DNA from: Isoetes taiwanensis
Taxonomy: Eukaryota > Streptophyta > Lycopodiopsida > Isoetales > Isoetaceae
DNA length: 64,000 nucleotides
Assembly: GCA_021234155.1 (NCBI GenBank)
Contig: JAJEKV010000002.1
Coordinates: 42,335,203-42,399,202 of the forward strand
Direction: 5' to 3'
This document shows positions 34,292 through 46,061 of the stretch, piece by piece. The notes under the pieces are model-generated. The model was not told where the DNA came from, searched no databases, and was given only the letters and a program-made list of their open reading frames with translations. Position 1 is the first letter of the stretch; every line of letters starts with the position of its first letter. Position numbers and translations under genes: made by a program.

Positions 34292-35390
34292 ATATAACCC
34301 CTATCTAGGTGTATGTCGACAGTCTGGTTCTCTGTGTTGATGTGTTGGTGGATTCTTTTGGATAATCACATGCCTCTCGTATTGCTCTTGTACATCCATT
34401 GACTTCGGCGTTGGGCGTCTTTATTATTCTCACGGTTTGGTGCTTGGTATGGCGGGGACACTTGTTGACTTGGGATGCTTTTCAGACTAAGTTTATGCTA
34501 TCTCGATGGGACAGAGCTCTGTGGCAAAAGCTGGCTGGCATTCTGCCGGACGCTCCTTCACAATCAGTTGATGTGCCTATTTGGACTGGTTCCCAAATTG
34601 TTAATGCACAATGTCTTGTGCATTCATTATATCAAAAGCCGGTAGATGTTGACATTGTCCCCCTCAATTTGGTTGGCGACTCGCATTCCCCATTGTCCCC
34701 CTCGGTTGGTTGGCGACTCGCATTCCCCTCCCTCGGTGGAGGCGTATGTGGTCACGGGTGCGGAATAAATTCTTTGCATCCCAAAGTTTCTACCTTATGG
34801 TGGCAACTCCTTCCACGGATGTCTGCGGGGTTAATCGCGGCGGGTTCATAAGTTTTATCCCGCATTTTGAATCCTCTGTCCAATCGTGTAAGCGGCAAGT
34901 TGAGAGTATCGAGCACTGCTTTTTTCTATGTGACCAAGTTCAGCCAGTTTGGTCATAGTTACTATCTCTCTTCCATGTGGTCTTGACTAGCGGTGAGGTG
35001 CTTTCGCCATTTATCCTTCCACTTGGAGCGACTTTGAAACAACGGGCTTTCCACTTAGCTTCAGGCTGGTTGTTGTGGTCTATTTGGAAAAGAAGGCGAA
35101 TGTGTATCTTCAAAGGCTTATCAATTAGTGTCGACCAACTTCTTCACGAGGCGCAAGACAGATTGGTGAAAGCATACCTATGTTCTCAGCTTGCTCCTGA
35201 GAAAAAACATTTGATTTTTGAGGAATATTTGGGTATCTTATCTTATGCATAGACAGGTGGCTGCACTCAGTGGATTATCTTTGTCTGCTGAGATTTTATT
35301 CCTGTCTCTGCATCTATGTGTGTACTTCTTCTGGAATATTGAATAACAGTTTGTCCTCCTTCAAAAAAATATATATATATAACCCCTATC
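34292..35390 (+). mobile_element. 5'-truncated LINE (L1-type) with 14-bp target duplication
   Basis: The element body is 34306-35376. It is flanked by atataacccctatc at 34292-34305 and 35377-35390. The protein remnants form the zinc-binding C-terminal region of plant LINE reverse transcriptases: RWRRMWSRVRNKFFASQ, VSTLWWQLL, then a Cys/His cluster (SCKRQVESIEHCFFLCDQVQ) and LLWSIWKRRRMCIFKG. Frames shift several times. The RT and endonuclease domains are missing through 5' truncation, the normal outcome of target-primed reverse transcription. The 3' end is a short (AAAAAAA)(TA)n tail. Confidence 0.93.
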
Positions 35391-35872
35391 CTCACAGAGC
35401 TTGCAAAGATCATTGGTTAAAAAAAGATCATTGGTTAAAAAAAAACAATTAAACTAAGGCATTTCAACTAAATTGAAGTTGATAATTTGTCCTGCCTTGA
35501 GATACTTAGAGACATTATAATGACATGTTGCAAAAAGGCATTCAGCCAGACAAAATCATTTCTTGTTTCTCGAATATCCTGAGCACATGTGCTAATATAG
35601 GTTTCATATCTTCAGTGCTGATGATTTAGGAACAAATCATCATTACAGCTCAAGTGAGTCAGGATCCAATTAGATAATGGTTTAGAAAATGGATTATAGA
35701 CATTGAAGAGATTGCAACTTAGCAAATTGTGGCACATTTTCAAATAAAATAAAAAAATTGTGGCATGGCACAGCTAGTGAATGCCAACCATAGACAAATG
35801 GAAGAGTATAAAAATAACGAAAAGCAAGGACATCACAAACAACAACATGCATAAACAGATTGAAAGCTCCAA
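35391..35872. other. AT-rich intergenic DNA
   Basis: A short tandem of agatcattggttaaaaa occurs at 35407-35445. Nothing else recognised. Confidence 0.4.
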
Positions 35873-36850
35873 TTAATTCCTGTTCGCATCACGGAAGTTG
35901 ATGTAAAACTTGGAAGGTAGAGCTGCAAGTTTGGACTTCCCATAAGCAGTACCTTCAACAAAGGCTCGAGGCACGGATCTATGCATTTCAAGGAGTTGAT
36001 ATTCTATTGTCGCATATCTAAATCCCGCATTTATTTCAACCAGGGCCTCCAAATTTCTGATATGGCTTTGCTCAACAATTTATAAAGACGAAGTCCAGTT
36101 CCCCAATTGGAGAGATCTCACCATATAATGCAGGTTGGTGAAAGGCATCAAGCAGAAGAGACAACGAACACTAAAAGCCAATTTCTGGTCTTGAATATCA
36201 TCCGACATGTTTTATGCATTTGTGATGTGAGTTGAAAGAGCAATCAGAGCTTTCTAGTCCAAATGATCTTGCCCAAACCTTGCCAGACATGCAAAAATAT
36301 TCTATGCGATTTCATATCTCAAAATCCACAGAAAAATCCAGTTAGAAATATCATTTGACATGTTTTATGCATTTGTGCTGCAAATGCATGAACATTCGCA
36401 TGTCAATTTGTATAGCAGCACAATCTTTCTATGGGATCGGAATAAATTTGATTGGCCTTTAGTTCCTTCATTAGAATTACCTTCAAGGAAAGCAAGTATA
36501 ATCTGCTGTAGAAAAAAACATATTACAGATCAGAAACTCATACATTCATGGTAAAACCTTTTACCTTCAGCAAACAAAACTAACCTATGTGGCATCCTCT
36601 TGTATAAGTTCTTGAACGTATTTGGAAACAATAGGGGGGAAAAGAAGCAAGAGTATTCTTGAAGCACGAAGCCCTGGCATGTAAAGATAAAGTTAAATAT
36701 GATATTCTACACTGACATGAATAGAAGCAGGTCTACCTGAAGTGGATGCATTTGAGACAAATTGCAGCTTCACCATCATCAAGTCTTTTACCTCAAATAA
36801 GAAGTTCAAAGAAGACGGCATAGCAAAAGTCATGAATCCTGAATAGCAAA
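35873..36850 (-). pseudogene. Decayed multi-exon gene of unidentified family
   Basis: On the minus strand a single frame of 130 codons from 36262 to the TAA at 35873 is strongly protein-like (KALIALSTHITNA, DDIQDQKLAFSVRCLF, RNLEALVEINAGFRYATIEY, LLEMHRSVPRAFVEGTAYGK, PSKFYINFRDANRN), broken by only three internal stops (TAG, TAA, TAA). Upstream pieces with splice signals follow the same strand: QIILAFLE after tttttttctacag near 36505, GLRASRILLLLFPPIVSKYV then QELIQEDAT near 36670-36590, and GFMTFAMPSSLNLLFEVKDL after ttgctattcag near 36840. The order and strand agree with one gene running from about 36850 to 35873. I do not recognise the family. Helical, HEAT-like character is possible. In-frame stops make it a pseudogene. 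Confidence 0.6.
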
Positions 36851-39354
36851 CATGTTGACGTTTAGATTATTGCTTGCTCACATAGAAAGAAAAACACGAC
36901 ACGTTTACCTGCTAAAGATCTCTAAGAATTCGTCCTATAGTAAGCCCACAGGCTCCACAATTTTCGCAAGCACAAATCCCAAATAAATCCAAACCTGTGG
37001 GAAATCCGTCAAGCCCAAACTCTAATCTCATATCTATGTGCATGTCCTTGGCTTTGACGAAATAATGGCTTTGACATTTCAATCTAGATCCATCTACAGC
37101 TTCTCTTCTCCTACATTTTACATTTGTTTTGCATATTTACAACATATCTCTTACCTTTTCCTAAATCTTATGCGGCCACTTGCATGCACATGCCAAAGTT
37201 ATCCAGCCATAACCTGCCGGATTACCTATCTATAACCTGCCAAATTACCTATCTGGAAAAATAACCGGATTACCAAATACATCAGATAAAGGAATATTTA
37301 GTTACCTCTGTGGCTGTGGTTGCAACTGCAAAGGCTGCCTCAATCCCAACGCTGCAGGATGCCTTCACAGCATTAAAGCATGCATTTGAGCATTTAATCT
37401 AACAGAGCATGCATCTGATGCAGGCTGTAAAAGGTTTTGAAGAAATGGGCATTGAAAGAAAGGGGCCGGATTTTTAAGCTGTCTTTGAAGAAATGGCCAT
37501 TGAAGGAAGAGCGTCATATATGAAATATCCTTTGCCTAACTCGCTTACTGCATTCTAGAATGAAGCTTCAAAACAAACATAAGAAACAGAGGATCAAGAA
37601 AAAATTTGCCTTGGCATTTCTTTATGTAGTCGACTGCTCTTCAGCTGCAAAAAAATGAGAGAGGTAAGTTAAATCTCACCTTCAAACCCACGATGGAGCT
37701 AGGAGGATACATACTGACCTGCTTGTGGCAAAAACTGGGAAATCCCTGAAGGAGCCCCAAAAGCTTTCGGATTTGAACTCCATTACCTTAATCATGGCTG
37801 GTGGAGGGGATCACCGTCCCCTAATCTTAGCTGCTGGGAAAAAAAAACGTCTTCCATGTGCAGTAAAAATTCCAGTGAAGAAATGTATTTACGAAAATCT
37901 GTATAGAATGCCCTTGCTTCTCCGTCTTTGCAATTTCTCGGCCAGACAGATGTGTTAAGCCACCGCCCACCGCCCTCTATTCAAGAGAAGAATGGATAGA
38001 GATTGTTGAAAATACTACTGGCAATTGCAAAATTGATGGTAGGCGGATCTCTGCCATGTTTCTGCCTGCTGGCGTTACACACCGCCCATCGTCAATGGAG
38101 GGAGGAAAATTGCTGGAAAGGAGGAAAAAAAGGCGAGGTGGCCGGAAAACACATTTTTTGCTTCAAAAAGTAACGCCTGTAAAGGGCACACCGGCATCAG
38201 CAGAAAACCCAAGAAACTTTTTAAATAAGTAGATAGCTTTATGTAACTATTTCAAGTTGTAGAATTGGAAGTTTCTGTGTTGCCTGCAGAATGTTGAAAA
38301 TATAGGCTTTTAGACATAGGTTTTTAGACACTTAAACTTCAGGAATATGTCCTTTCTAAATAGAAATTCTGTTGCTTTTGCATAATTCAGTGCATATGTT
38401 TCACAAGGATTTAAGGTTTGTAAAGAAAGTTTGAGCTCAATGGCCTTGGATAACTCTGCATTGCACACACTTACCAAGAAGTTGGGAACTTACCAAAAAG
38501 TTGGAAATCAATTTTAAACCGATTAAGGCCCTTTTTTAGAGTTTGATTAGTACACCTAAGAAAATAAGACACGGCGGCTTTTCCACGGGTACTTTTGTGA
38601 CAAGTCTCAATTGCATTCTGTACAGTTTTGATGTCGCGTTTTCTTCCGGGGGAAACACCCCGCCACAATTTGCGACAGCAAAATGCGGCCAATGAGATTG
38701 CTCGTTTGCCGCAGAAGAAGAATGCCTCAAAAAAGAATCTTTTAGAAGAAAAAAGAATTTTTTAGAAGTGGAGCGTCACAGAAGCGGAGCGCCAAGAAGC
38801 CGAGCCTGGCTATTCTGCCGAACTTGGTGGCCTGCCCCTCTTGTTTTTTAATGAACTAATCTCGAAAAGCTTCAGACATATCCAAACAGATATCTTCAAA
38901 CATATCCAAGCTTCTGAAGCTCAAGATTTTGTATCTGGGATCAATGAAACTGAAAGGAGTTATTCCCGCAGCAATTGGTTCGCTCCATATATTTCAAAGA
39001 TTGCAGCAATTGGTTCGCTCCATAAATTTCAAAGATTATCTGTCCAGAAATGTTTTCGAGGAACAGTTCTGGAAATTTTGCTGAGCAGTTCTGATGGGAA
39101 ATTTCGGATTTACAGTTCTAGAAATTCTTCGGCTTTTTCTTTCTACAACCAATGTTCTTGAATCTCGAAGGCCATTCTTCCCATTTTCCTCAGATTCACA
39201 TGTCCAGTCTGTCTGATTTCTTCACAGAGATCTTCATGTTCTTGTTGTTCTTCCACAGAGATTGTTGTTCTTCATTTTTTATGCATTGCGATGGAAAAGC
39301 ACAAAATATAAGAGGTGTCTTATATATTAAGGACATATTGCATAAAAATTAGTG
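36851..39354. other. Intergenic DNA, no supported gene
   Basis: Open frames at 37725-37958, 38471-38692 and 38841-39161 show no domain. A local duplication (ttggttcgctccatawatttcaaagatt) occurs at 38977 and 39010. Confidence 0.4.
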
Positions 39355-39724
39355 CACTACAAGAGAATGAGAGTTTTTTGTCAAAAAAATCGTCAGACTG
39401 TCTGGACAGATTTTTGCCTGACGTAAAAGCTGACGAGTGTACTGACGATTATTTTCCTGACGATTTCTCTGACGAACTTGCGTCAGATACAGCATCACAA
39501 TAATCTTCAGAGTGATTGTCAGGATATGCGTCAAATTAATCGTCAGAATATGCAACAAATAGCCATCGTCAAATTAAGCATCAGAATTTGCGTCAATATA
39601 GTCGTCAGAATTAGCGTCAGATTTTTCGTGAGAAAAAACATCAGGATTTACGTCAGAGTTTTCGTCGGACATATTGTCAGAAACTGCGTCAGATAATGCG
39701 TCAGATTTTTTGTCAGAAAATATT
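39355..39724 (+). mobile_element. CACTA transposon end with subterminal CGTCAG repeats
   Basis: CACTACAAGAGAATGA at 39355 begins the element. Within 370 bp there are about fifteen cgtcag/ctgacg-type sites, first as tgacga and then as cgtcag. The element extends rightward, so it is probably the 3' terminus of the element whose TNP2-type transposase reads leftward from 42525 to about 40815. Confidence 0.88.
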
Positions 39725-39857
39725 TTTCCAGGCATTATTACAAATTTGTTCATAACATTTCCTTCAAGAGACTATTTTAGATGATATTTGATGTTTTTGC
39801 AAAGCTATTTCCTCGATCTATATAATGCATTATTTGGCCAAGCTTGATTAAGTTCTT

Positions 39858-39879
39858 GGGGGGGGAGGGGAGGGGAGGG
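39858..39879 (+). repeat. G-rich tract, G-quadruplex candidate
   Basis: gggggggg, gggg, gggg and ggg runs are separated by single A, inside the putative CACTA element. Confidence 0.7.
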
Positions 39880-39955
39880 ATCTATAAATTTCTATCCCTA
39901 GATAGTAGATAGTATTGTAGGTTTGAGCTAATGCGCACCCCACAGGGTAATAAAA

Positions 39956-40060
39956 GAGTGGCTAAAATTCGCCAAATGGTGATTTTTAAACCTTTAGTCA
40001 AATTTCATGGCTAAAGTTTATAAAGGCAATTTTTTTAGAAAAAGCCTAATTTAGCCACTC
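39956..40060. repeat. Small foldback
   Basis: gagtggctaaaatt (39956) and aatttagccactc (to 40060) are inverted. A further gtcaaatttcatggctaaagtttat stretch lies between them. A MITE relic is possible; no target duplication was identified. Confidence 0.5.
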
Positions 40061-40814
40061 CAAACGGGGGTAAATTCTGAACGCTTAGAGTTTAGCCGGG
40101 ATTGTTTGCTGCATGGTGTATTGAATCGCCTTCTCTAAAGTTGATTAGGAGAACCCTGATCAATTCAAATAGCCATGCCAATTCTATTCAGGAACCTCTT
40201 TCATTTAGGAATTGCCATTAGCTACCTCAATCATATTTTGAATTTGTATCTATAAGTTGTTTAGGTTAAATGCTATGAAGAATGTTACATGATATGCATT
40301 TTAAGCTTTAAATAGTAGTGATCTCTTCTTGCAATTGTTGACCCTAAAGGGCTTCGTCACCAAATTCACCATTTGGATGCATTTGACCCCAACGTAAACA
40401 TGCATGTTCCTTTAAACGATATTGTTTGTTCCTTATGAATTGTACTTTGAACAACTTTGTTATCATTTTGTAAAAGAAGCATATTGAATCAATGTCATTC
40501 ATGTACTAATCAGTGCTCAAAGTTTGAAGTTAAATAGTTGCACCTTAGCTGGGGACCAAGAAAAATTCGTCAACGTCCGAATTTCATGTCATATAAATTT
40601 TACATTTTAGCCAAATGGCAAGATAATTAAAGGGCTTTATTTTATCAAATTTTGCCAAGAAAAAACTCTAAGAACTTTTGTTTTTCATAGGTTTAGCCAA
40701 CCTTAATTTGAATAGAAAAACATTTAGGGCCGTTAAAATTTACCCTGGCACCCCATATTTATATGTTTGCGGGACACTTAAGAATCTAACAAAACTTAAA
40801 GTTGCACAATACTA

Positions 40815-42525
40815 TATGCATATATGCATACTACCTTCATATATCTCTCTAGAAAGAACATCCATCTCGAAGGGTTTGGACCCACAAGCAATATTTCTCG
40901 CGGCAAGTGCACCAGTAAATGTACCTAATAATAATCACATTTGTTAGGTGTGATTCATACATGGAATTCATTCAACATATCTATGTTACCTGAAGATCAA
41001 ATATACTGGGAAATAGGTCTTCCATTTGGCATAATATCTCAGCAATTTCTATTTCCATGGCAGGGATATCGGCAGCTACAATTTGTTTAGAAGAGACCCA
41101 CCTGGAGAAGTTGGCAAGTCTATAGATAACCTTCCGAATGCGTGGTGTGAGGCAATTCTCCAAGGCGCATGGAAAAATATGCTGTTATAAGAAGGAACCC
41201 AAATTAGATGTTACCAACACAAAGAGTTACAAGTTTGAAGATGCTATAAGCAAATTAGTGGTGGAGTTCATTTCCTTTAGTTCATCGGCCATACATATTC
41301 ACTTTATATACTTATATATACCTGTAGAAACTTGTGCCAATCATGTGACTTTAATCCTGTGAGATCCCCATCTTTTGTAAATGCCCTTCTAAGGGAGGAT
41401 CCATAACCAGTTGGAGTGCGCAAACTTTTGATAGCAGATTTTACTTTGAGTTCATCCTTCTTCAATACCTAAGGACCTCGAGGAAATCGAGGAGCTCTAC
41501 CCTCTTCTTCAATTGGCCATAGTTCACTTTTGATGCCTTTATCCTTTAGATCCATCCTAGCTTTTAGAGTTTCCCAATTTCCCGTAAGATGCCGCCAAAG
41601 TGAATGGCTCACGTTTTTGAAGATGTGCATAGGATCTAAGAGGTGTGCAATCTTTAATTCAGACCAATATTCCAATTTGTAGAATGTAGACAACATCTTC
41701 ATGCCAGGTGGATGTTTACCCATCTTTGGGTCATGATCATTCCATGTATCCAACCAATCACGTGGTCTTCGCACGGGCACATCTGATATATCACCACGAC
41801 GGAGCTGATGACCTAGTGGTAGAAACTTTTGATGGCCAATGTATATCATCTTTGACAAGTGTGGTGATCGATACGATGTTAAGTTTTGGCTGCACGAGGG
41901 ACATCCACATGATCCGCTAGTTTGCAAACCTACAAAAATATATACTCCCAAATTGTTAATTTTGTGGTATAAAGCTTGTACAAAACATATAATAAATGTG
42001 AGTTATCGTACCGGACGCAACTTTAAATCCAGGATAGTCATGAATTGTGAAGCATAGTATTGCATGGAACATAAAATTATGTGGTTGCCTTGAAATGTCA
42101 TACATTTTGATGCCTTTCCATAAAATATCCAATTCCTCCACAAGTGGTTCTAAGTATACATTCATATCTTTGACTTGGTATTTGCCTAAAAAAATGTCTT
42201 TGCATAAGCCACAACCTACTTAAAATGATCACAAGGGTATGTAAAGGTATGTACCTGGGACTATAAGCATTAGCATTAAATGGCCTACCTTAGTTGCCAT
42301 CCAAGGTGGTATGTTATAGTTGATGACAACAATGGGCCAAACGCTATGAGTAGATGACATCGTGCCGAATGGATATATTCCATCCATGCCCAAAGCAAGA
42401 CGAGCATTCCTTGGTTCATCCTTAAAATGTGGCCATTTGTCTTCTATATGTTTCAAAGCCTCACCATTGGTTGGGTACCTCAAGATCCCATCGTTGCTTC
42501 GGTGTTTGGCACATATATCCCAAAC
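40815..42525 (-). pseudogene. CACTA (En/Spm) TNP2-type transposase remnant
   Basis: This is the catalytic protein of CACTA elements. Reading leftward: CAKHRSNDGILRYPTNGEAL and DEPRNARLALGMDGIYPFGT then HSVWPIVVINYNIPPW (42525-42235), NVYLEPLVEELDILWKGI and CFTIHDYPGF (42165-42020), a CGCPSC cluster, then YWSELKIAHLLDPMHIFKNV and LKARMDLKDKGIKSELWP (41951-41500), TPRIRKVIYRLANFSRWV and ILCQMEDLFPSIFDL (41163-40985), and PSRWMFFLERYMKVV (about 40880-40830). These are the Transposase_21 and DUF4218 blocks in order. An intron (donor GTACGA near 42010, acceptor ttttgtag near 41931) separates two blocks. Gaps and frame changes show it is broken. The Asp of MDGIYPFG (aligned with the conserved SDGFNPFG) is retained. 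Confidence 0.92.
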
Positions 42526-42857
42526 ACTTAGTTAAATTAGGATGATCCTCCAATACTGTTGCTGTCTTCATTTTTAAGTTCAAGGATTTTCAAATCTTGG
42601 TCTGCACTTGCGTTTAAAATTTAAATGTCTGAAAACATGCGTGGCATGTACTCGCAAAATCTGAAATATGCACAATCAAGAAATGAAATTAGTAACTTGT
42701 GCATTCTTGTGCAAGCATGGATTCTTCTCCATCCAAATTCTGCACAAAAGTCTTGGGTTCATCAATGTACAAGCCTGCTTAATGACTCCAATAGTATTGT
42801 GCGCTTTGTTTAAATGTTCTACCATAAGCATACTAACCATAAAGGTTTTAGAACAAC

Positions 42858-43373
42858 GTGAAGAACATAGCACTGCATGAAGATCCTCCTGAAATACCAG
42901 CAGATGATTTGGGAGATGGTGATCAAGTGAATCTTGAAGACGGGCAGAATCTTGAAGACGGGCAGAATGTCAATTCTGAAGAGGCGCAGAATATCAATCT
43001 TAATGAGGAGCACCAGCTTGTAGTTGGAGATGACATGGATTGGGAAGGAAACGAGAGGGAGTTGGAAGATCAAGAGCTTGTTGGTGCTCATGGCACTCCT
43101 CCTTGGGCACAAGAAATGATGGAGGAGGGGTTGTTGAACAAAAATATCTTCGAAGAAGTTGCATCTGCTACTCCTCTTTTAACAAAGGAAAATGAATTGG
43201 GTACTTTGAAGAAAAGGAAGAATGTTGCCACCGAGAAGAATTGCAATGGATCCATTCCAGAAAAGAAAGGGAAGAAGGGCAGAGGCATCGGACGAAACCT
43301 GAGTCCAGATTTCGGGGAAGCCATTGTAGCTAGGAATATTTCTAAATACAGATCCATTCAAAGGGGCAAATGA
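42858..43373 (+). CDS. Unrecognised acidic protein frame next to the CACTA transposase
   Basis: A 171-codon open frame on the strand opposite the transposase. The first half is very acidic and contains the tandem NLEDGQNLEDGQNV. The second half is basic (LKKRKNVATEKN, PEKKGKKGRGIGRN) and ends SKYRSIQRGK, a likely nuclear localisation region. No family recognised. It could be a second ORF of the CACTA element or a captured host exon. A start at 42858 is simply the first ATG; upstream splicing is possible since no promoter is obvious. Confidence 0.35.
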   Translation: MKNIALHEDPPEIPADDLGDGDQVNLEDGQNLEDGQNVNSEEAQNINLNEEHQLVVGDDMDWEGNERELEDQELVGAHGTPPWAQEMMEEGLLNKNIFEEVASATPLLTKENELGTLKKRKNVATEKNCNGSIPEKKGKKGRGIGRNLSPDFGEAIVARNISKYRSIQRGK

Positions 43374-44395
43374 TTTTGTAGGTTTGAAAAAATCAGGTAA
43401 CCATCATTTAATTTGCTTATGTGTTTTTTTTGGAATCGTACCTCTTAAAGTGAAAGAAATATTGTTCGTGCTAACTGATTTGTTTGGCTGCAGGTCGATA
43501 TTTGGGTGTGTTCATTGCAAGTCAGGACTGATGTAAATCCTCCAGTTCCAAGTCTCTATTATGAATTAGAGCTGTTTTTTCACATTGGTACAAGATCTCA
43601 AAATTTTCAACTTCTGAATACTGAACCTACAACTCTATATATTGCTTTAAAAGCAAGCTTTTGTGATTGAACCACTTTTTTATGCCTTTAATATTAAGTA
43701 TTCAGGTGTATTGCAGTTATGTGGAGTGTTTGATTTAAAAGCATATGCTGTAAATGAGATGTGTAAAACATTTTGGATAATTTGTTGCTAAGTTCTATGT
43801 AGATTATACTATTGTTATAAGTCTCTTTATGTCTAAAAAGCATAAGTCCAGTTGTAAAAGGTTGGACTAGATGCTGGACTTTATGCCAAGCGGTTCAAGG
43901 GTGCAGAGGCCACAAAGGACAAGGATGAACTAGGATGTAAAGGTGAAAAGGCCAGCAGTGATAATTCTAAGAACCCAAGTCCTGGGAATGCAAGAGATAA
44001 TAGGCCTCTTGAACCACCAAAACCAGATTACATTCATTGATAAACAGATCCGTAAAGAGAAGATAAGTGAGGATGAAGTTCCTCCAGGATCTTGTACCAC
44101 TATGCAATAAGGTAAGATTATCCTGATCAGGTATTCAGGTATTCAGCTGAACAATGAACATGTTTATGTATGCATGGATCGACAAAGGTCAGGTATTCAG
44201 CTGAACAATGAACATGTTTATGCTGTCTTAGCTGGAGTGGAAATCCATGTTTTTTGAGGATGTTTATAATAAATTTGTGAATGACTATACTGCAGTGTTT
44301 GTCAAGAGGTCGTTCCATCCTTGGATATTACCTGATCACCAGATGCAAAGCTTCCAACAAACTCCCAAGTGAAATGTGGAAATGAGATTAAGGCT
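43374..44395. other. Intron-like AT-rich DNA, possibly upstream part of the FCF2 remnant
   Basis: Around 43866-44037 a frame reads GLYAKRFKGAEATKDKDELG and RDNRPLEPPKPDYIH then TGA, which may be an N-terminal exon of the gene at 44396. A 62-bp direct duplication (aggtattcagctgaacaatg...) lies at 44134-44225. The rest has no features. Confidence 0.35.
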
Positions 44396-45620
44396 GTACC
44401 TCCTCTCCATTTAGTAGATAGGCACGTGGTAGACAGACTGTTTGTACCACCTAGAGATTCCCGTGAGCCAAACAAGCTCGCCAGAAGAGAAAGAAAAGAC
44501 ACAAGCGGAGATAAATGGTATCATCAGATTTAGTTCCTCTGAGGTATAATCTTTATCTATTTTACCCAGATGTTGAATTGACTTTTATATGACCAGGTTC
44601 AATTCTGCCTGCACAGACAATTACAGCTAAACTTAAAAGGGATCTTTAGTTATTGAAGGTATAAACATTTCAGAAGACAGCAGCTGGTCCATACGTATTA
44701 CTTGTATTGAAACACTGAAATTTATTCTTTACAGCTGAGGAGAGTGTTAGATCCCAAGCATCACTATAAGAAGACCGAAGAATCAAAACATATGCCAAAG
44801 TATTTTCAGATAAGTGGCCCTTTTTCCTTTTGTGTCCATCTGAACATATCCTTTGCATGACATGACATGACATGTCCCTAAAACGAAACAAGTTTGATTG
44901 ACTAGATTGGTACTGTTATAGAAGGCCCAGCAGACTTTTACTCAGGAAGATTAACTCAGAAAGAGAGGAAGATAACATTTGCTGATGAACTTCTTTCAGA
45001 TGAAGCTCTCAATAAATTCAGATGAGCATTTATTTTAAACAAATATGCCTTATTTAGAATCATTAATAGAGGTAACAAGGACCAAAGGTACTTTCTACTG
45101 ATTGGCAAACAAAAAAATGTACTCTTTTAAGGTCGTTGTTCCCAGATACAGTGACGCACCAGAAGATACAATTATGATGACATAAGGAAAGACCCTGAAT
45201 GAAAGCTGCTCCATTCCAATTTTAAGCCAGGAAGATGTGACTAATAAGCACATAGGTAAGACTAGGGACTTGGTGAGAGGCCTCATTGGGCATTAATTAT
45301 AGGTAGGCATACTATAAGACATTAATAAACATATAAATGCTTAATTCCTAGCTACCTGAAGGAGCCCAAGGTAATACCTATATATGTAAGATAAGATATT
45401 GTCAAGTTCTGAATACACATTTGTTATGAAGGTATTATTATAACCATGATCAATGTAAACAATACAAATACTTCAAAATAAAGCGCAGTGCTTAACCTTA
45501 GCCTAATCCATATTTGCAGGAAGAGGAAATTCGAAGAGATATAGAAATAAAAGAGTGCTGGCAGAAAGAAGTTTGTGAAAGGAAAAAATTATCAAGAGGG
45601 TAACTTCGTTAGCATCTCAA
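44396..45620 (+). pseudogene. FCF2-type pre-rRNA processing protein gene, decayed
   Basis: FCF2 proteins (yeast Fcf2, human TDIF2/DNTTIP2) act in early 18S rRNA processing in the nucleolus. Exon pieces follow the family C-terminal domain in order. They are VPPRDSREPNKLARRERKD and SGDKWYH (44447-44510), ILPAQTITAKLKRDL then TAG and LLK (44597-44658), LRRVLDPKHHYKKTEESKHM and PKYFQ (44735-44809), and IGTVIEGPADFYSGRLTQKE and RKITFADELLSDEALNKFR (44906-45021). The last is RKRKFEEI then TAG K TAA KSAGRKKFVKGK (45520-45600). Acceptors are intact. The donors after 44809 and 45021 read ATAAGT and ATGAGC instead of GTAAGT and GTGAGC. Every in-frame stop sits where Gln is expected. It is not translatable. 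Confidence 0.85.
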
Positions 45621-46061
45621 ATGAAGCAATTATCAGGTATGCACTTCAAGGCTCTCCCTTCACAATGATCTTTGTATCTTAAACTTTCTTTTATCAGGAA
45701 ATCGAGTGTACCAACAATGTCCTATTTAATATCGATAGTGATTCTTTCTACATTGATAGTAGATGGAAAAAGGATAGTAGAATTACAAGGCCAGCTATTT
45801 TACAAAAATTTGATCCATCCAAATTTCTTGTCATGATGTGAATCTGGTTACATTGTTAGTCTACAAAAAATGAAATAAAACCAAGGCACTGCACTAGCTG
45901 CTTTCTTTATTATTCACTATAACCTTGAAATGAAAGAAACGAATTTTGGTAACATTAGGTTTATCTTTGAGGCAAAAAAGAAAAGAAGAGGAATGAAAGA
46001 ATAAAAAACTTAGGATCGGGCTCGAGTCCTTGGTGCTTAATTGCTGTTACATATTTAACAG
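45621..46061. other. Intron-like DNA between host exon fragments
   Basis: AT-rich; nothing recognised. Confidence 0.4.

Noticed and set aside
44735-45021. U12-type AT-AC introns in the FCF2 remnant (donors ATAAGT, ATGAGC)
   Set aside because: U12 donors need ATATCC and the acceptors here are AG with ordinary context, so mutation of GT donors is the simpler reading.
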